Below are positions 1 to 7,282 of a DNA stretch of 7,750 bases, in pieces. Source of the DNA: an uncultured Gammaproteobacteria bacterium. GTDB taxonomy: Bacteria > Pseudomonadota > Gammaproteobacteria > Ga0077536. The translations under genes were made by a program, and so were the position numbers. The stretch is taken from NCBI GenBank assembly GCA_903866355.1, contig CAIPNE010000357.1:1-7750 (forward strand), written 5' to 3'. The notes under the pieces are model-generated. The model had not been told where the DNA came from. It did not search any database and saw only the letters and a list, made by a program, of their open reading frames with translations. Within the stretch, counting starts at the first letter, position 1, and each line of letters begins with the position of its first letter.

Positions 1-1222
1 CATCGACACCGGCCGCGGCCGCATCCAGGGTTTTTGCGATGCCCGCTTTAGCGGGGTGCTGGAAGCGTTCCAGCAAAACTTTCTGACTCGCGATGAAGTG
101 GGTGCCAGCCTTGCGCTGACCCTCGAGGGTGCCACGGTGCTAGACCTCTGGGGCGGCACCAAAACGCGCGGTGGCGAGCCGTGGACTGCGGATATGGTCT
201 GCACTGTGTTCTCCGCCACCAAAGGCATGATGGCGCTGTGCGCCCATCTGCTGGCGGATCGCGGCCAGCTCGATCTCGACGCGCTAGTCACCCGCTACTG
301 GCCAGAATTTGGTCGCGGCGGCAAAGCCTCGGCGCGCGTGTCGATGACCCTCGACCACACCGTAGGCGTGCCACATTTGCGCGACCCGGTACCCGTGGGC
401 GGCTTCTGGGACTACCCCTATATGGTGGAGCGCGTCGCCGCCGAGGAGGCCTTTTGGACACCCGGCACACGGCAGGGCTATCACGGCATCACGATGGCGT
501 GGACCGTCGGTGAACTCATCCATCGGGCTGACGGTCGCCGCTTGGGTCAGTTTTTCGATCAAGAACTGGCCCAAACACTGGGTGCTGAATGCTGGATTGG
601 TCTACCGGAGAGCCACGAGTCGCGGGTGGCCCCGATGATTCCCGCAACCCCGGACAACGAGTGGGTAAAAACCCGCTTCATCGACGCAGCACTCAATCAA
701 CCAGGCTCCCCGGCCAATTTATTTATGCGTGATTTCGTCTTATTCGACGTCAACACGCGGGCCTGCCACGCCGCCGAAGTCGGCTCCGCAAATGGCATTG
801 CTAACGGGCGCGGGCTGGCAACGTTATATGCACCGTTCGCCAACGACGGCCGCTTGCAGGGACGTCATTTCATGGGCCGCGACACGCTAACCCGCATGGC
901 CCAAGTGAGCGCGGCAACGCCCGATGACGCGACCCTCATGATCCCGGTGCGCTTTGGCTTGGGCTTCATGAAAGCCATGGACAACCGACGGCTGCCGGGC
1001 GTCGTCAACTCTAGCCTGTTACTCTCAGAAGCCGCTTTTGGGCACGTGGGTGCGGGGGGGTCGCTGGGCTTCGCCGATCCCGAATGTCGGCTAAGCTTCG
1101 GCTATGCCATGAACCGCATGGGCACCGGCGTGCTGCTCAACGAACGTGGCCAATCCCTAGTGGACGCCACCTACGCAGCACTCGGCTATCGGCATCATCA
1201 GGGCGGCGCGTGGACATTGTAG
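1..1222 (+). CDS. Serine hydrolase, beta-lactamase/EstB-like family (5' end missing)
   Basis: The product belongs to the penicillin-binding-protein/class C beta-lactamase fold used by EstB-type esterases. Counting from the in-frame GTG at base 56, the nucleophile motif S53-A-T-K56 (SxxK, Ser codon at 212) lies in the conserved context VFSATKGMMAL. The likely second-motif Tyr is Y142 in GYHGIT, and an H330-V-G motif sits in FGHVGAGGSLGFADP near the C-terminus. The reading frame is open from base 2, and those upstream codons give GRIQGFCDARFSGVLEAFQQNF, which resembles the family's conserved N-terminal segment (G-x-C-D-x-R-F ... F-x-x-N-F). The GTG at 56 is therefore internal and the true start lies before the window. 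At least 406 residues are visible, about normal for the family, with TAG at 1220-1222. The substrate (ester, beta-lactam-like amide or other) cannot be told from sequence. The dehydratase gene follows after 46 bp on the same strand. The family call is firm; calling it an esterase rather than a beta-lactamase is inference from similarity. Confidence 0.9.
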   Translation, partial: IDTGRGRIQGFCDARFSGVLEAFQQNFLTRDEVGASLALTLEGATVLDLWGGTKTRGGEPWTADMVCTVFSATKGMMALCAHLLADRGQLDLDALVTRYWPEFGRGGKASARVSMTLDHTVGVPHLRDPVPVGGFWDYPYMVERVAAEEAFWTPGTRQGYHGITMAWTVGELIHRADGRRLGQFFDQELAQTLGAECWIGLPESHESRVAPMIPATPDNEWVKTRFIDAALNQPGSPANLFMRDFVLFDVNTRACHAAEVGSANGIANGRGLATLYAPFANDGRLQGRHFMGRDTLTRMAQVSAATPDDATLMIPVRFGLGFMKAMDNRRLPGVVNSSLLLSEAAFGHVGAGGSLGFADPECRLSFGYAMNRMGTGVLLNERGQSLVDATYAALGYRHHQGGAWTL

Positions 1223-1244
1223 GTCTCACCGCCGCCCCTTTATT
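1201..1244 (+). terminator. Stem-loop over the hydrolase stop codon (terminator or attenuator)
   Basis: GGGCGGCG (1201-1208) is perfectly complementary to CGCCGCCC (1230-1237). Inside it, GTG (1210-1212) pairs with CAC (1227-1229) and GAC (1213-1215) with GTC (1223-1225). That gives 14 base pairs with two single-base bulges (C1209, T1226) and a 7-nt loop at 1216-1222 that contains the TAG stop codon. The stem is followed by CTTTATT (1238-1244), an imperfect T tract. It lies between two co-directional genes, so it could be an intrinsic terminator, a partial attenuator or an mRNA 3' stabiliser. The fold is seen directly; the function is inferred, and the broken T tract makes efficient termination uncertain. 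Confidence 0.5.
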
Positions 1245-1268
1245 CGCACTATTTCTGGAGACTGGTTT

Positions 1269-2402
1269 ATGAGCGATCGTCGAGAGTTCCCTACAATTAC
1301 TGAGCAGGCGCTGGACGAATTGCGCGCTCGCCTAGGCCGTCCCATCACCGCACAGGCCGAACCCTGGTGCCACGAAGCCACGCGCGACAACATCCGTCAT
1401 TACGCTCACGGCATCGGTGACGACAACCCGCTGTGGTGCCAGCCCGACTACGCGGCCAAAACACCCCACGGCGGTCTGCTCGCCTTACCGAGCTTCTTGT
1501 TCGCCACCAGCCGCATTATCTCGGGTTACGTGGGCGGTTTGCCCGGCGTGCATGCCATGTGGTCGGGTGCCGATTGGCGTTGGCACAAACTGGTTCGGCG
1601 CAACGATGCGATCACCAGCGAAGCGGTCCTCCACGACCTCATCGAGCACGAAACCCGCTTTGCCGGGCGCGCCATCCAACAAATTTATCGAGTGGCTTTT
1701 TTCAATCAGGATGGCGACCGTGTGGCCGACGCCGACAGCTGGTGTTTTCGTACCGAGCGCAACCACGCGCGCGAACAAGGCACTAAATACGCGGCCTTAA
1801 AAACCCGCGCCGCGCGGCGCTACACGCCAGAAGAATTGGCCGAGGCGTACCGGCTTTACGCCGAAGAGGAAGTGCGCGGCGCCACGCCACGCTGGTTTGA
1901 AGAAGTCAGCATGGGCGATGAGCTACCCGTCATGCTCAAAGGCCCCATGACCGTGACCGGCTTTATCGCTTATGCGCAGGGCTGGGGTGGGCTGTATATC
2001 CGGGCCAATAAATTGGCGTGGAAACTCATCGACCAACATCCCGGGCTGGGCATTGAGAACCGTTTTGGCATTCCAGATTGCCCAGAGCGCGTGCACTGGG
2101 AACCCGAGTTCGCGTTAGAAGTGGGCGCGCCAGGCGCTTATGACTACGGCCCGGAACGCTGCTCTTGGCTCATTCATCAACTCACCAACTGGATGGGCGA
2201 CGCGGGTTTCCTGCGCTCGGCTACCTGCAAAATCCGGCGCCATAACCCAGAAGGCGACATACTCTTCCTCAAAGCACGGGTTATCCGCACTTGGGTGGAA
2301 GACGGCCAGCATTTGGTCGAAATTGAACAAGCCGCCTACAACCAAGACGACGAACTCTCGGTGCTGGGCAGCGGCGTGGTGGTCCTACCTAGCCGCGCTT
2401 AA
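1269..2402 (+). CDS. MaoC/FAS1-like double-hotdog acyl dehydratase
   Basis: This 377-residue protein looks like the two-hotdog MaoC-like enzymes that hydrate or dehydrate acyl thioesters, often enoyl-CoA type, in the cytoplasm. The N-terminal FAS1-like dehydratase domain spans about residues 10-165 and carries the hydratase-type motif G50-D-D-N-P-L-W56 followed by QPDYAAKT. The C-terminal hotdog spans about 205-375 and includes ERVHWEPEFA, GAYDYGPERCSWLIHQLTNW and NQDDELSVLGSGVVVLPSR. In canonical (R)-specific hydratases the motif reads GDxNPLH; here Trp56 replaces the catalytic His, while the Asp (D51) is kept. From memory, this Trp is common in this two-domain subgroup. The ATG at 1269 has GGAG at 1257-1260, 8 nt upstream. 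The gene follows the serine hydrolase by 46 bp, suggesting a shared catabolic role. The actual substrate (fatty acid, steroid side chain, aromatic-derived acyl-CoA) is unknown. The TAA stop (2400-2402) runs into an A tract that serves the convergent terminator. Confidence 0.88.
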   Translation: MSDRREFPTITEQALDELRARLGRPITAQAEPWCHEATRDNIRHYAHGIGDDNPLWCQPDYAAKTPHGGLLALPSFLFATSRIISGYVGGLPGVHAMWSGADWRWHKLVRRNDAITSEAVLHDLIEHETRFAGRAIQQIYRVAFFNQDGDRVADADSWCFRTERNHAREQGTKYAALKTRAARRYTPEELAEAYRLYAEEEVRGATPRWFEEVSMGDELPVMLKGPMTVTGFIAYAQGWGGLYIRANKLAWKLIDQHPGLGIENRFGIPDCPERVHWEPEFALEVGAPGAYDYGPERCSWLIHQLTNWMGDAGFLRSATCKIRRHNPEGDILFLKARVIRTWVEDGQHLVEIEQAAYNQDDELSVLGSGVVVLPSRA

Positions 2403-2438
2403 AAAACTGGCGGCGCGTGTTCTTTAATGCGCGCCGCC
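2401..2438 (-). terminator. Intrinsic terminator of the efflux operon
   Basis: A perfect 9-bp GC stem is formed by GGCGGCGCG (2409-2417) and CGCGCCGCC (2430-2438), with a 12-nt loop. Read on the minus strand, the stem is followed after two bases by TTTTTT (2406-2401), the classic intrinsic-terminator layout. The upstream arm lies in the last codons of emrB, and the emrB TAA stop (2426-2424) is inside the loop. The T tract coincides with the stop codon and following bases of the convergent dehydratase gene. On the plus strand no T run follows the stem (CGCGTCACCC), so it should work mainly for the leftward operon. Confidence 0.75.
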
Positions 2439-3998
2439 CGCGTCACCCACGCCAGCGGGTACCACCACCCGCTCGGGTTTGGCCAGCCACACAATGCCCA
2501 CCAGCGCGATGAACAACACCGCGCAGCCCTGAAAAATTTCATTGGCAGACAGCATAAAAGCCTGTTGATCGATCAACCGATTGAGCTGCGCAAGCGTCGC
2601 ACCGTCGGCCGAGGTCAAGCCCATCAGAATGGGGTGGGTGGGGTCCAGACGCTCAACCAAACGGGCGTGATGAAACGTCGCGCGGTTGTCCCACACCGTG
2701 GTACACACCGAAGCACCAAAAGCGCCGGCGGTAATCCGGCAAAAATTCAGCAGCCCAGAGGCGCTGGGAATTTTCTCCGGCGGAATTCCCTGCAAAGCCA
2801 AATTAAATAGCGGAATGAAAAATGTGCCTATCGCCGCACCCTGCAAAATAGTGGGCCACAGGATGGTGTTGAAATCAGCGTTGGTATTGAAATGGCTGCG
2901 CATAAGCACCACCACCGCGAACACCAAAAAACCGAAAGTCGCGAACAGCCGGGCGTCGTAGCGCTGAATGTTTTTGCCCACCCAGGGCGAGATGACCAAC
3001 GCCAAGAGTCCCACCGGCGCCATCGCCAGCCCGGCCAGCGTCGGCGTGTAACCCATGTGCTGTTGCAGCCACAGGGGCAGCAAGACCAAATTGCCAAAAA
3101 ACGCGCCGTAACCCAGCGAAATCGTGAGCGTGGAGGCCCAAAAATTACGCCGCTTAAACAAACTGAGATCCACCACCGGGTGGTCTTCGGTCAGTTCCCA
3201 AATCAGGAAAAAACAAAAACCGGCCGCGGCGATGATCATCAGCCAGATGATGGTCCAAGACTCGAACCAATCGAGTTCTTTGCCCTTATCGAGCACTATC
3301 TGGAAACAACCGATCCATAAAATTATCACCACCAGACCCACCAAATCGATGGGGCGACGCACCGTGGGCGCTTCCCGCGGGTGATAAATCCACCACGCAA
3401 TACCCGCCGCCAGCAACCCCACCGGCACGTTGATATAGAAAATCCAGGCCCAATGGATGTTGTCGGTGATCCACCCGCCAAGCACCGGACCCACCACCGG
3501 CGCGACGAGGCTCGTCATCGACCAAATGGTGAGCGCAAGCCCCGCACTCTCGCGCTTAAAGCTCGCCAGCAGTAACGACTGCGAGAGCGGAATCATGGGC
3601 CCAGCCACCGCTCCCTGCAGCACCCGTAGCGCAATGAGGGTCTCGATATTAGGCGCCAAGCCGCACAGCCACGAGACCAACGTGAACAGCAAAACACTGA
3701 TGGTAAATACCCGCACTGGTCCAAAGCGCATGGCAACCCAGCCGGTCAGCGGTAGGCAAATGCCGCTCGCCACCGCAAACGAGGTGATGACCCACGTACC
3801 CTGATTAGCCGACACCCCAAGGTCGCCCGCAATGGCTGGCACCGACACATTGGCGATGGAGACATCCAGCACGTTCATGAAGGTCGCGGTGGACAGTGCC
3901 ACCGAACCCACTATCAGTCGCCAACCGGTCAACGGCGGCGGCGGGTACGGCGCGGGGGCTGGACTAGACTGGGGCGCGCTGACCGCGGGGTTCGACAT
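2424..3998 (-). CDS. emrB: EmrB/QacA-type MFS multidrug efflux transporter (DHA2 family)
   Basis: This 524-residue inner-membrane protein is expected to be a 14-transmembrane proton-driven exporter of the DHA2 family. Family motifs are in order: motif D1 as L44-D-V-S-I-A-N50-V-S-V-P54; GTWVITSFAVA near 67-77; a motif A-like loop G86-W-V-A-M-R-F-G93; motif B L124-R-V-L-Q-G129 with G133-P; and the exporter motif C A166-P-V-V-G-P-V-L-G-G175. The long soluble loop before the last helix (TTVWDNRATFHHARLVE onward) is typical of EmrB proteins. The N-terminal tail of about 24 residues is rich in Pro and Ala (SAPQSSPAPAPYPPPP), cytoplasmic by analogy. It works with the adjacent EmrA-like adaptor and NodT-like channel. 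Its ATG is only 5 bp after the emrA stop and has a poor Shine-Dalgarno (CCTAAGCGGC before ATG), so translational coupling is likely. Substrates cannot be predicted; hydrophobic toxins, uncouplers or organic acids are usual for the family. Confidence 0.95.
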   Translation of the reverse strand: MSNPAVSAPQSSPAPAPYPPPPLTGWRLIVGSVALSTATFMNVLDVSIANVSVPAIAGDLGVSANQGTWVITSFAVASGICLPLTGWVAMRFGPVRVFTISVLLFTLVSWLCGLAPNIETLIALRVLQGAVAGPMIPLSQSLLLASFKRESAGLALTIWSMTSLVAPVVGPVLGGWITDNIHWAWIFYINVPVGLLAAGIAWWIYHPREAPTVRRPIDLVGLVVIILWIGCFQIVLDKGKELDWFESWTIIWLMIIAAAGFCFFLIWELTEDHPVVDLSLFKRRNFWASTLTISLGYGAFFGNLVLLPLWLQQHMGYTPTLAGLAMAPVGLLALVISPWVGKNIQRYDARLFATFGFLVFAVVVLMRSHFNTNADFNTILWPTILQGAAIGTFFIPLFNLALQGIPPEKIPSASGLLNFCRITAGAFGASVCTTVWDNRATFHHARLVERLDPTHPILMGLTSADGATLAQLNRLIDQQAFMLSANEIFQGCAVLFIALVGIVWLAKPERVVVPAGVGDAGGAH

Positions 3999-4003
3999 GC
4001 CGC

Positions 4004-5239
4004 TTAGGGCTGCGCCGACGCCGCAGGCGTACGCCCCGCCAAGGGACCTCGATGCGCCGCCACAATCTCGCTGATGCGGGTTTCGGCCGCCTTATCTTGC
4101 CCGTCAAAAACGCTCGTAGTGGTGCTGTGGGCGTCATCCCTCGCCGGGCCCAGCGGCACCCCATTCGTGTCGTGGGTGTCCACTCTGGCAACGATAGAAA
4201 GCCCCAGTCGCAGCGGATGGGTGTTCAATTGGGCGGCATCGAGATCTATCCGCACCGGCACCCGCTGCACGATTTTTATCCAGTTGCCGGTTGCGTTCTG
4301 CGCCGGCAGCAACGAGAACACAGCACCCGAACCCGCACCGAAACCCGCCACATGCCCGTGGTAGACGACCTCCTCACCATACACATCGGCGTATAACCTC
4401 GCGGGTTGGCCAATGCGCATCTTGGTGAGTTGAATTTCTTTGAAATTGGCATCCACCCAAACGCGCTCCAGCGGCACCACCGCCAACAACGGCGTGCCAG
4501 GCTGCACACGCTGCCCAACTTGCACCGAGCGGCGCGCAATATCGCCGGCAACGGGCGCGAGAATTTGGCAACGCGCCCACGCCAAATACGCTTCGCGTAC
4601 CCGACTGGCGGCGCGCGCCACGGCGGGATGGGCCTCGATAGTCGTGCCCTGCGTCAGTGCCACATTAGCTGCCGCGCGCTCGGCAGCGGCACTGATAGCA
4701 GACTCGGCCACTAACACCGTGGCCTTCGCCGCGGCCAGCGCCGCTTCGGCATGTTTCAATTCTTCCTTGCCCACCGCCCCGCTGCCCACCAGCGCCAAAC
4801 GCGTGGCGTAATCGTCTTCGGCTTTGGCTTGTAGGGTGTGCGCTTGTGCCAGATCGGCGCGGCGCACGGCGATGTCAGCCGCGAGCGTGTTGTCGTTAGC
4901 ATAGACCGCCCGGATCCCGCGCACGGCCTGTCCCAGATCAGCCTCGGCGGCTTCTAATTGAATGCGCGCGTCGGCATCGTCCAACATCACCAACGGGTGT
5001 CCCGCCGCCACGTGATCGGTATCCCGCACATTGACGGTGCGCACTATCCCGGTGATTTGCGCCGTGACACCTACTACGTTGCCGGCCACGTAAGCATCGT
5101 CGGTCTCCTGGAAATAACGCGCGACATACCACCAATAGAGCCCCCCTGCCGCGGCACCTAGCCCCAGCAACAAAAAGAACAACACGAGCAGCCAGCGCCG
5201 CGATCGTCGAAAATTCAAGCCGGGAACTGGCGTGGCCAT
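4004..5239 (-). CDS. emrA: EmrA-type membrane fusion protein (HlyD family)
   Basis: This 411-residue periplasmic adaptor should connect the EmrB transporter to the outer-membrane channel. An Arg-rich N-terminus (RRSRR) precedes a single transmembrane anchor at about 16-38. The family signature T46-D-D-A-Y-V51-A-G-N-V-V follows, then the first lipoyl half (ITGIV to LVMLDD, about 62-88). A long Ala-rich alpha-hairpin coiled coil covers about 91-220 and includes AEADLGQAVR. The second lipoyl half starts at L227-A-P-V-A-G232, and a beta-barrel region includes VWVDANFKEIQ. The segment ATGNWIKIVQRVPVRI is strongly characteristic of EmrA rather than AcrA-type adaptors. The C-terminal tail after the barrel (about 50 residues with STTTSVFDGQDKAAE) makes it slightly longer than E. 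coli EmrA. The ATG at 5239 has AGGA (5250-5247) 7 nt upstream. The gene begins 12 bp after the channel gene stop and ends 5 bp before emrB, in one operon. Confidence 0.95.
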   Translation of the reverse strand: MATPVPGLNFRRSRRWLLVLFFLLLGLGAAAGGLYWWYVARYFQETDDAYVAGNVVGVTAQITGIVRTVNVRDTDHVAAGHPLVMLDDADARIQLEAAEADLGQAVRGIRAVYANDNTLAADIAVRRADLAQAHTLQAKAEDDYATRLALVGSGAVGKEELKHAEAALAAAKATVLVAESAISAAAERAAANVALTQGTTIEAHPAVARAASRVREAYLAWARCQILAPVAGDIARRSVQVGQRVQPGTPLLAVVPLERVWVDANFKEIQLTKMRIGQPARLYADVYGEEVVYHGHVAGFGAGSGAVFSLLPAQNATGNWIKIVQRVPVRIDLDAAQLNTHPLRLGLSIVARVDTHDTNGVPLGPARDDAHSTTTSVFDGQDKAAETRISEIVAAHRGPLAGRTPAASAQP

Positions 5240-5251
5240 AGGCGTGTCCTG

Positions 5252-6703
5252 TCAGGGGGTGGCAACAGGAACGGCGGCCTCAAAACCACCCCCCAGTGCA
5301 CGTTTTAGATCGATGTCCAGCGTATAAGCCCGCGCGGCCAAGGTCGTGGCCGCGCGGCGCTGCCGCAGCACTTCGGTTTCGGTCGCGAGCACCGTGAGGT
5401 AACCGGTGAGGCCGGCGCGAAAACGCTGCAGCGCTAAGCCATAAGCGCTCTCAGCAGAATCTTGGGCGGCACGTTGGGCGCGCTCGCGTAACGCCAAAGC
5501 GCGGAGGGAAATCACGGCGTGCACGACCTCTTGCAAACCATCGAGCAGCGCTTGGTTGTATTGCGCGATGGCTTCATCGGTCTGTGCGTTCACAAATTTG
5601 AGTTTTGCGCGCAACCGTCCCGCATCAAAAATGGGCAGGCTGACCGCCGGCGCAACCCCATAAATGAGCGAGCTACCTTCTAATAAAGCGCCCAACCCCA
5701 GCGCGCTAAAGCCCACGAAAGCGGCCAGATTAACCGTGGGATAGAACTCTGCGCGCACCGCGTCCACCCCGTGCAAGACCGAATCCACGTGGTTGCGGGC
5801 GGCGGCGATGTCGGGTCGACGGGCCAATAAATTAGATGGCACGATGGCTGGCAGAGTCGGTGGCGAGCGGGCGCTCAGCACCGGGCTTAAAGTCGCCGTT
5901 GCCGCAGGTGGCACCACGGCCAGTTTTGCGAGCGCGCTGCGCAAGAGTGCGATGCGTTCATCGAGTTCAACGAGCTCGCCCTCGCCTTGAGGAATAGCGC
6001 CCTCGGCCTGCCGCAGTTCCACGTTGGAATCCAGCCCCTCGGCAACCCGCACTTGCACCAAGCTCACAATGTGCTGGCGCTGGGTCAAAATAGCTTGCAC
6101 AACTTTGCGTTCGGCACAGGCTTGCGCCAAATAAAAATACGCGTGAGCAATGGCTGATGCCACCCCCAAACGAACCGTATGGCTATCGATTTCAATCGCC
6201 AAAGTTTGCGCTTGCGCCGCCGCCACTTCGGCGTGGCGTTTGCCAAACAAATCCAGCTCGTAGGCGAGGTCCAGTGCGAAACGATTATCGCTGCGGCGGT
6301 CACCGGCAATCGATGGAGGTGCGAGGCCGTTCTCCGAATAGCGCTGGAAACTGCTGTCGAACCCCGCAGCCGCGTGTGGCATCAACCGTGTGCCAATGAA
6401 CTCCGTCCCAGCGCGGGCCGCGCGCAGTCGCGCCAGCGCAACCTGTAGGCTAGGGTCGTCCCGCAGGCCGTGCTCGATGAGGTCGTCTAGCGCCGGTGCC
6501 TGATACACCCGCCACCAGTCGGTGCTTGGCCACGCGTCAAAGGTTTGGTCGGTTTCGATCGTCGCCAGCGTGAGCGGGCTGAGCTGGTGATCTATCCCGG
6601 TGGAGCGCACACAGCCGACCAATAGCGCTACGCACAAACACCCCGCAGTGCGCACGGTCAACGACCCGCGGGTGGCGCCCGGGGCGCGCGGTTTAAGGCT
6701 CAT
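5252..6703 (-). CDS. NodT-family outer-membrane efflux lipoprotein
   Basis: This 483-residue protein is a TolC/OprM-like outer-membrane channel of the RND/MFS-associated NodT lipoprotein family. The N-terminus has basic residues, a hydrophobic stretch and a lipobox L28-V-G-C31, so signal peptidase II cleavage and lipidation at Cys31 are expected. Family hallmarks are STDWWRVYQAPALDDLIEHGL, with DPSLQVALARLRAARA, at the start of the mature chain. They continue with ALDLAYELDLFGKRHAEVAAA, and LLARRPDIAAARNHV at the start of the second repeat. The two outer-membrane-factor repeats each contribute long helices and beta-hairpins to the trimeric tunnel. The ATG overlaps the end of the regulator gene by 11 bp (6693-6703) and has no clear Shine-Dalgarno, so its translation probably depends on the upstream gene. 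Its position matches emrC of the S. maltophilia emrRCAB operon; I leave the symbol blank because orthology is not proven. It supplies the outer-membrane step of the pump. Confidence 0.93.
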   Translation of the reverse strand: MSLKPRAPGATRGSLTVRTAGCLCVALLVGCVRSTGIDHQLSPLTLATIETDQTFDAWPSTDWWRVYQAPALDDLIEHGLRDDPSLQVALARLRAARAGTEFIGTRLMPHAAAGFDSSFQRYSENGLAPPSIAGDRRSDNRFALDLAYELDLFGKRHAEVAAAQAQTLAIEIDSHTVRLGVASAIAHAYFYLAQACAERKVVQAILTQRQHIVSLVQVRVAEGLDSNVELRQAEGAIPQGEGELVELDERIALLRSALAKLAVVPPAATATLSPVLSARSPPTLPAIVPSNLLARRPDIAAARNHVDSVLHGVDAVRAEFYPTVNLAAFVGFSALGLGALLEGSSLIYGVAPAVSLPIFDAGRLRAKLKFVNAQTDEAIAQYNQALLDGLQEVVHAVISLRALALRERAQRAAQDSAESAYGLALQRFRAGLTGYLTVLATETEVLRQRRAATTLAARAYTLDIDLKRALGGGFEAAVPVATP

Positions 6704-7247
6704 CGGCCGCGGGTTCTACGGCATCCGAATGGCCATTGGCGATTATCCGGCGCAGAAAGTCTTTTAATTGATCCACTTCACGCTCTGAAAACCCGGTCAA
6801 ATGTAGGTTGAGTACTTCGGCGATAGCGAATGGCACCAGCCCGATGGCGTGCCGTCCTTCTGCCGTGAGTGCCAAATGAATCACCCGCCGGTCGCCCGTG
6901 CTGCGTTGACGCCGCACGAGGCCTTTACGCTCTAGCCGGTCGAGCATGCGGGTCACCGCCCCGGTATCGGTATCTAAACTGCGCGCCAGCGCGGCGGCCG
7001 TATCGCCCTTCCCTTGCGCAATCAGCAGCAGCGGGCTCCACTGCAGCGCCGTGAGCGCGAGCGTCTGCACGCGGCGCTCAATGTGGCGTTGTAAGGACGC
7101 CTGCACCCGACGCACCAGATAGCCGTAGGAGTCGTCCACCGCATAACGCTCGCCTGTGTAGTGGGCGACCGGCCGCAGCGGGCGAGCCGGCGCGGTCCCG
7201 CGAGCGGCACGCGGGCGGGGTTTTCCGGAGTCTGTCGTCACAGCCAT
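6693..7247 (-). CDS. MarR-family transcriptional regulator, likely repressor of the efflux operon
   Basis: This 184-residue protein is a winged helix-turn-helix regulator of the MarR/EmrR type, which usually binds palindromic DNA as a dimer and releases it on binding small aromatic or phenolic ligands. The core runs from LTALQWSPLLLIAQG (about 65-79) through D82-T-A-A-A-L-A-R-S-L, then recognition-helix region T95-G-A-V-T-R-M-L-D-R-L-E-R107. The wing is R112-R-Q-R-S-T-G-D-R-R121-V-I-H-L-A-L-T, with the conserved D119-R-R. C-terminal helices about 129-170 form the dimer interface. A basic, Pro/Ala-rich N-terminal extension of about 35 residues is longer than in typical MarR proteins. An alternative start at GTG (codon 3) cannot be excluded. 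The candidate Shine-Dalgarno AGGA (7262-7259) is 11 nt from the ATG, a long spacing. It is the first gene of the operon and overlaps the channel gene by 11 bp. Negative autoregulation through palindromes just upstream is plausible but inferred. Confidence 0.9.
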   Translation of the reverse strand: MAVTTDSGKPRPRAARGTAPARPLRPVAHYTGERYAVDDSYGYLVRRVQASLQRHIERRVQTLALTALQWSPLLLIAQGKGDTAAALARSLDTDTGAVTRMLDRLERKGLVRRQRSTGDRRVIHLALTAEGRHAIGLVPFAIAEVLNLHLTGFSEREVDQLKDFLRRIIANGHSDAVEPAADEP

Positions 7248-7252
7248 GCCGC

Positions 7253-7282
7253 ATTGTTTCCTGCCTAAGCAGTTATTGTCAA
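7253..7282 (-). promoter_or_regulatory. Candidate promoter of the regulator-efflux operon
   Basis: On the minus strand a perfect -35 hexamer TTGACA occupies 7282-7277. With an 18-bp spacer, AACAAT (7258-7253) matches the -10 consensus at four of six positions, including the conserved second A and final T. Initiation about 7 nt further would fall at or next to the ATG at 7247, giving a leaderless or nearly leaderless message. The -35 is a good match, the -10 is mediocre, and no other good sigma-70-like pair was seen closer to the gene. Confidence 0.35.

Noticed and set aside
284..574. Minus-strand 96-codon open frame inside the serine hydrolase
   Set aside because: It lies opposite the conserved catalytic region of the hydrolase and has no recognisable domain or ribosome site.
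2427..3804. Several plus-strand open frames of 64-142 codons across emrB
   Set aside because: They are antisense to a transporter gene with clear motifs throughout, lack convincing ribosome sites, and have low-complexity His/Arg/Gln-rich translations.
4052..4811. Plus-strand open frames across emrA
   Set aside because: Antisense shadows of a well-supported membrane fusion protein gene; no recognisable domain.
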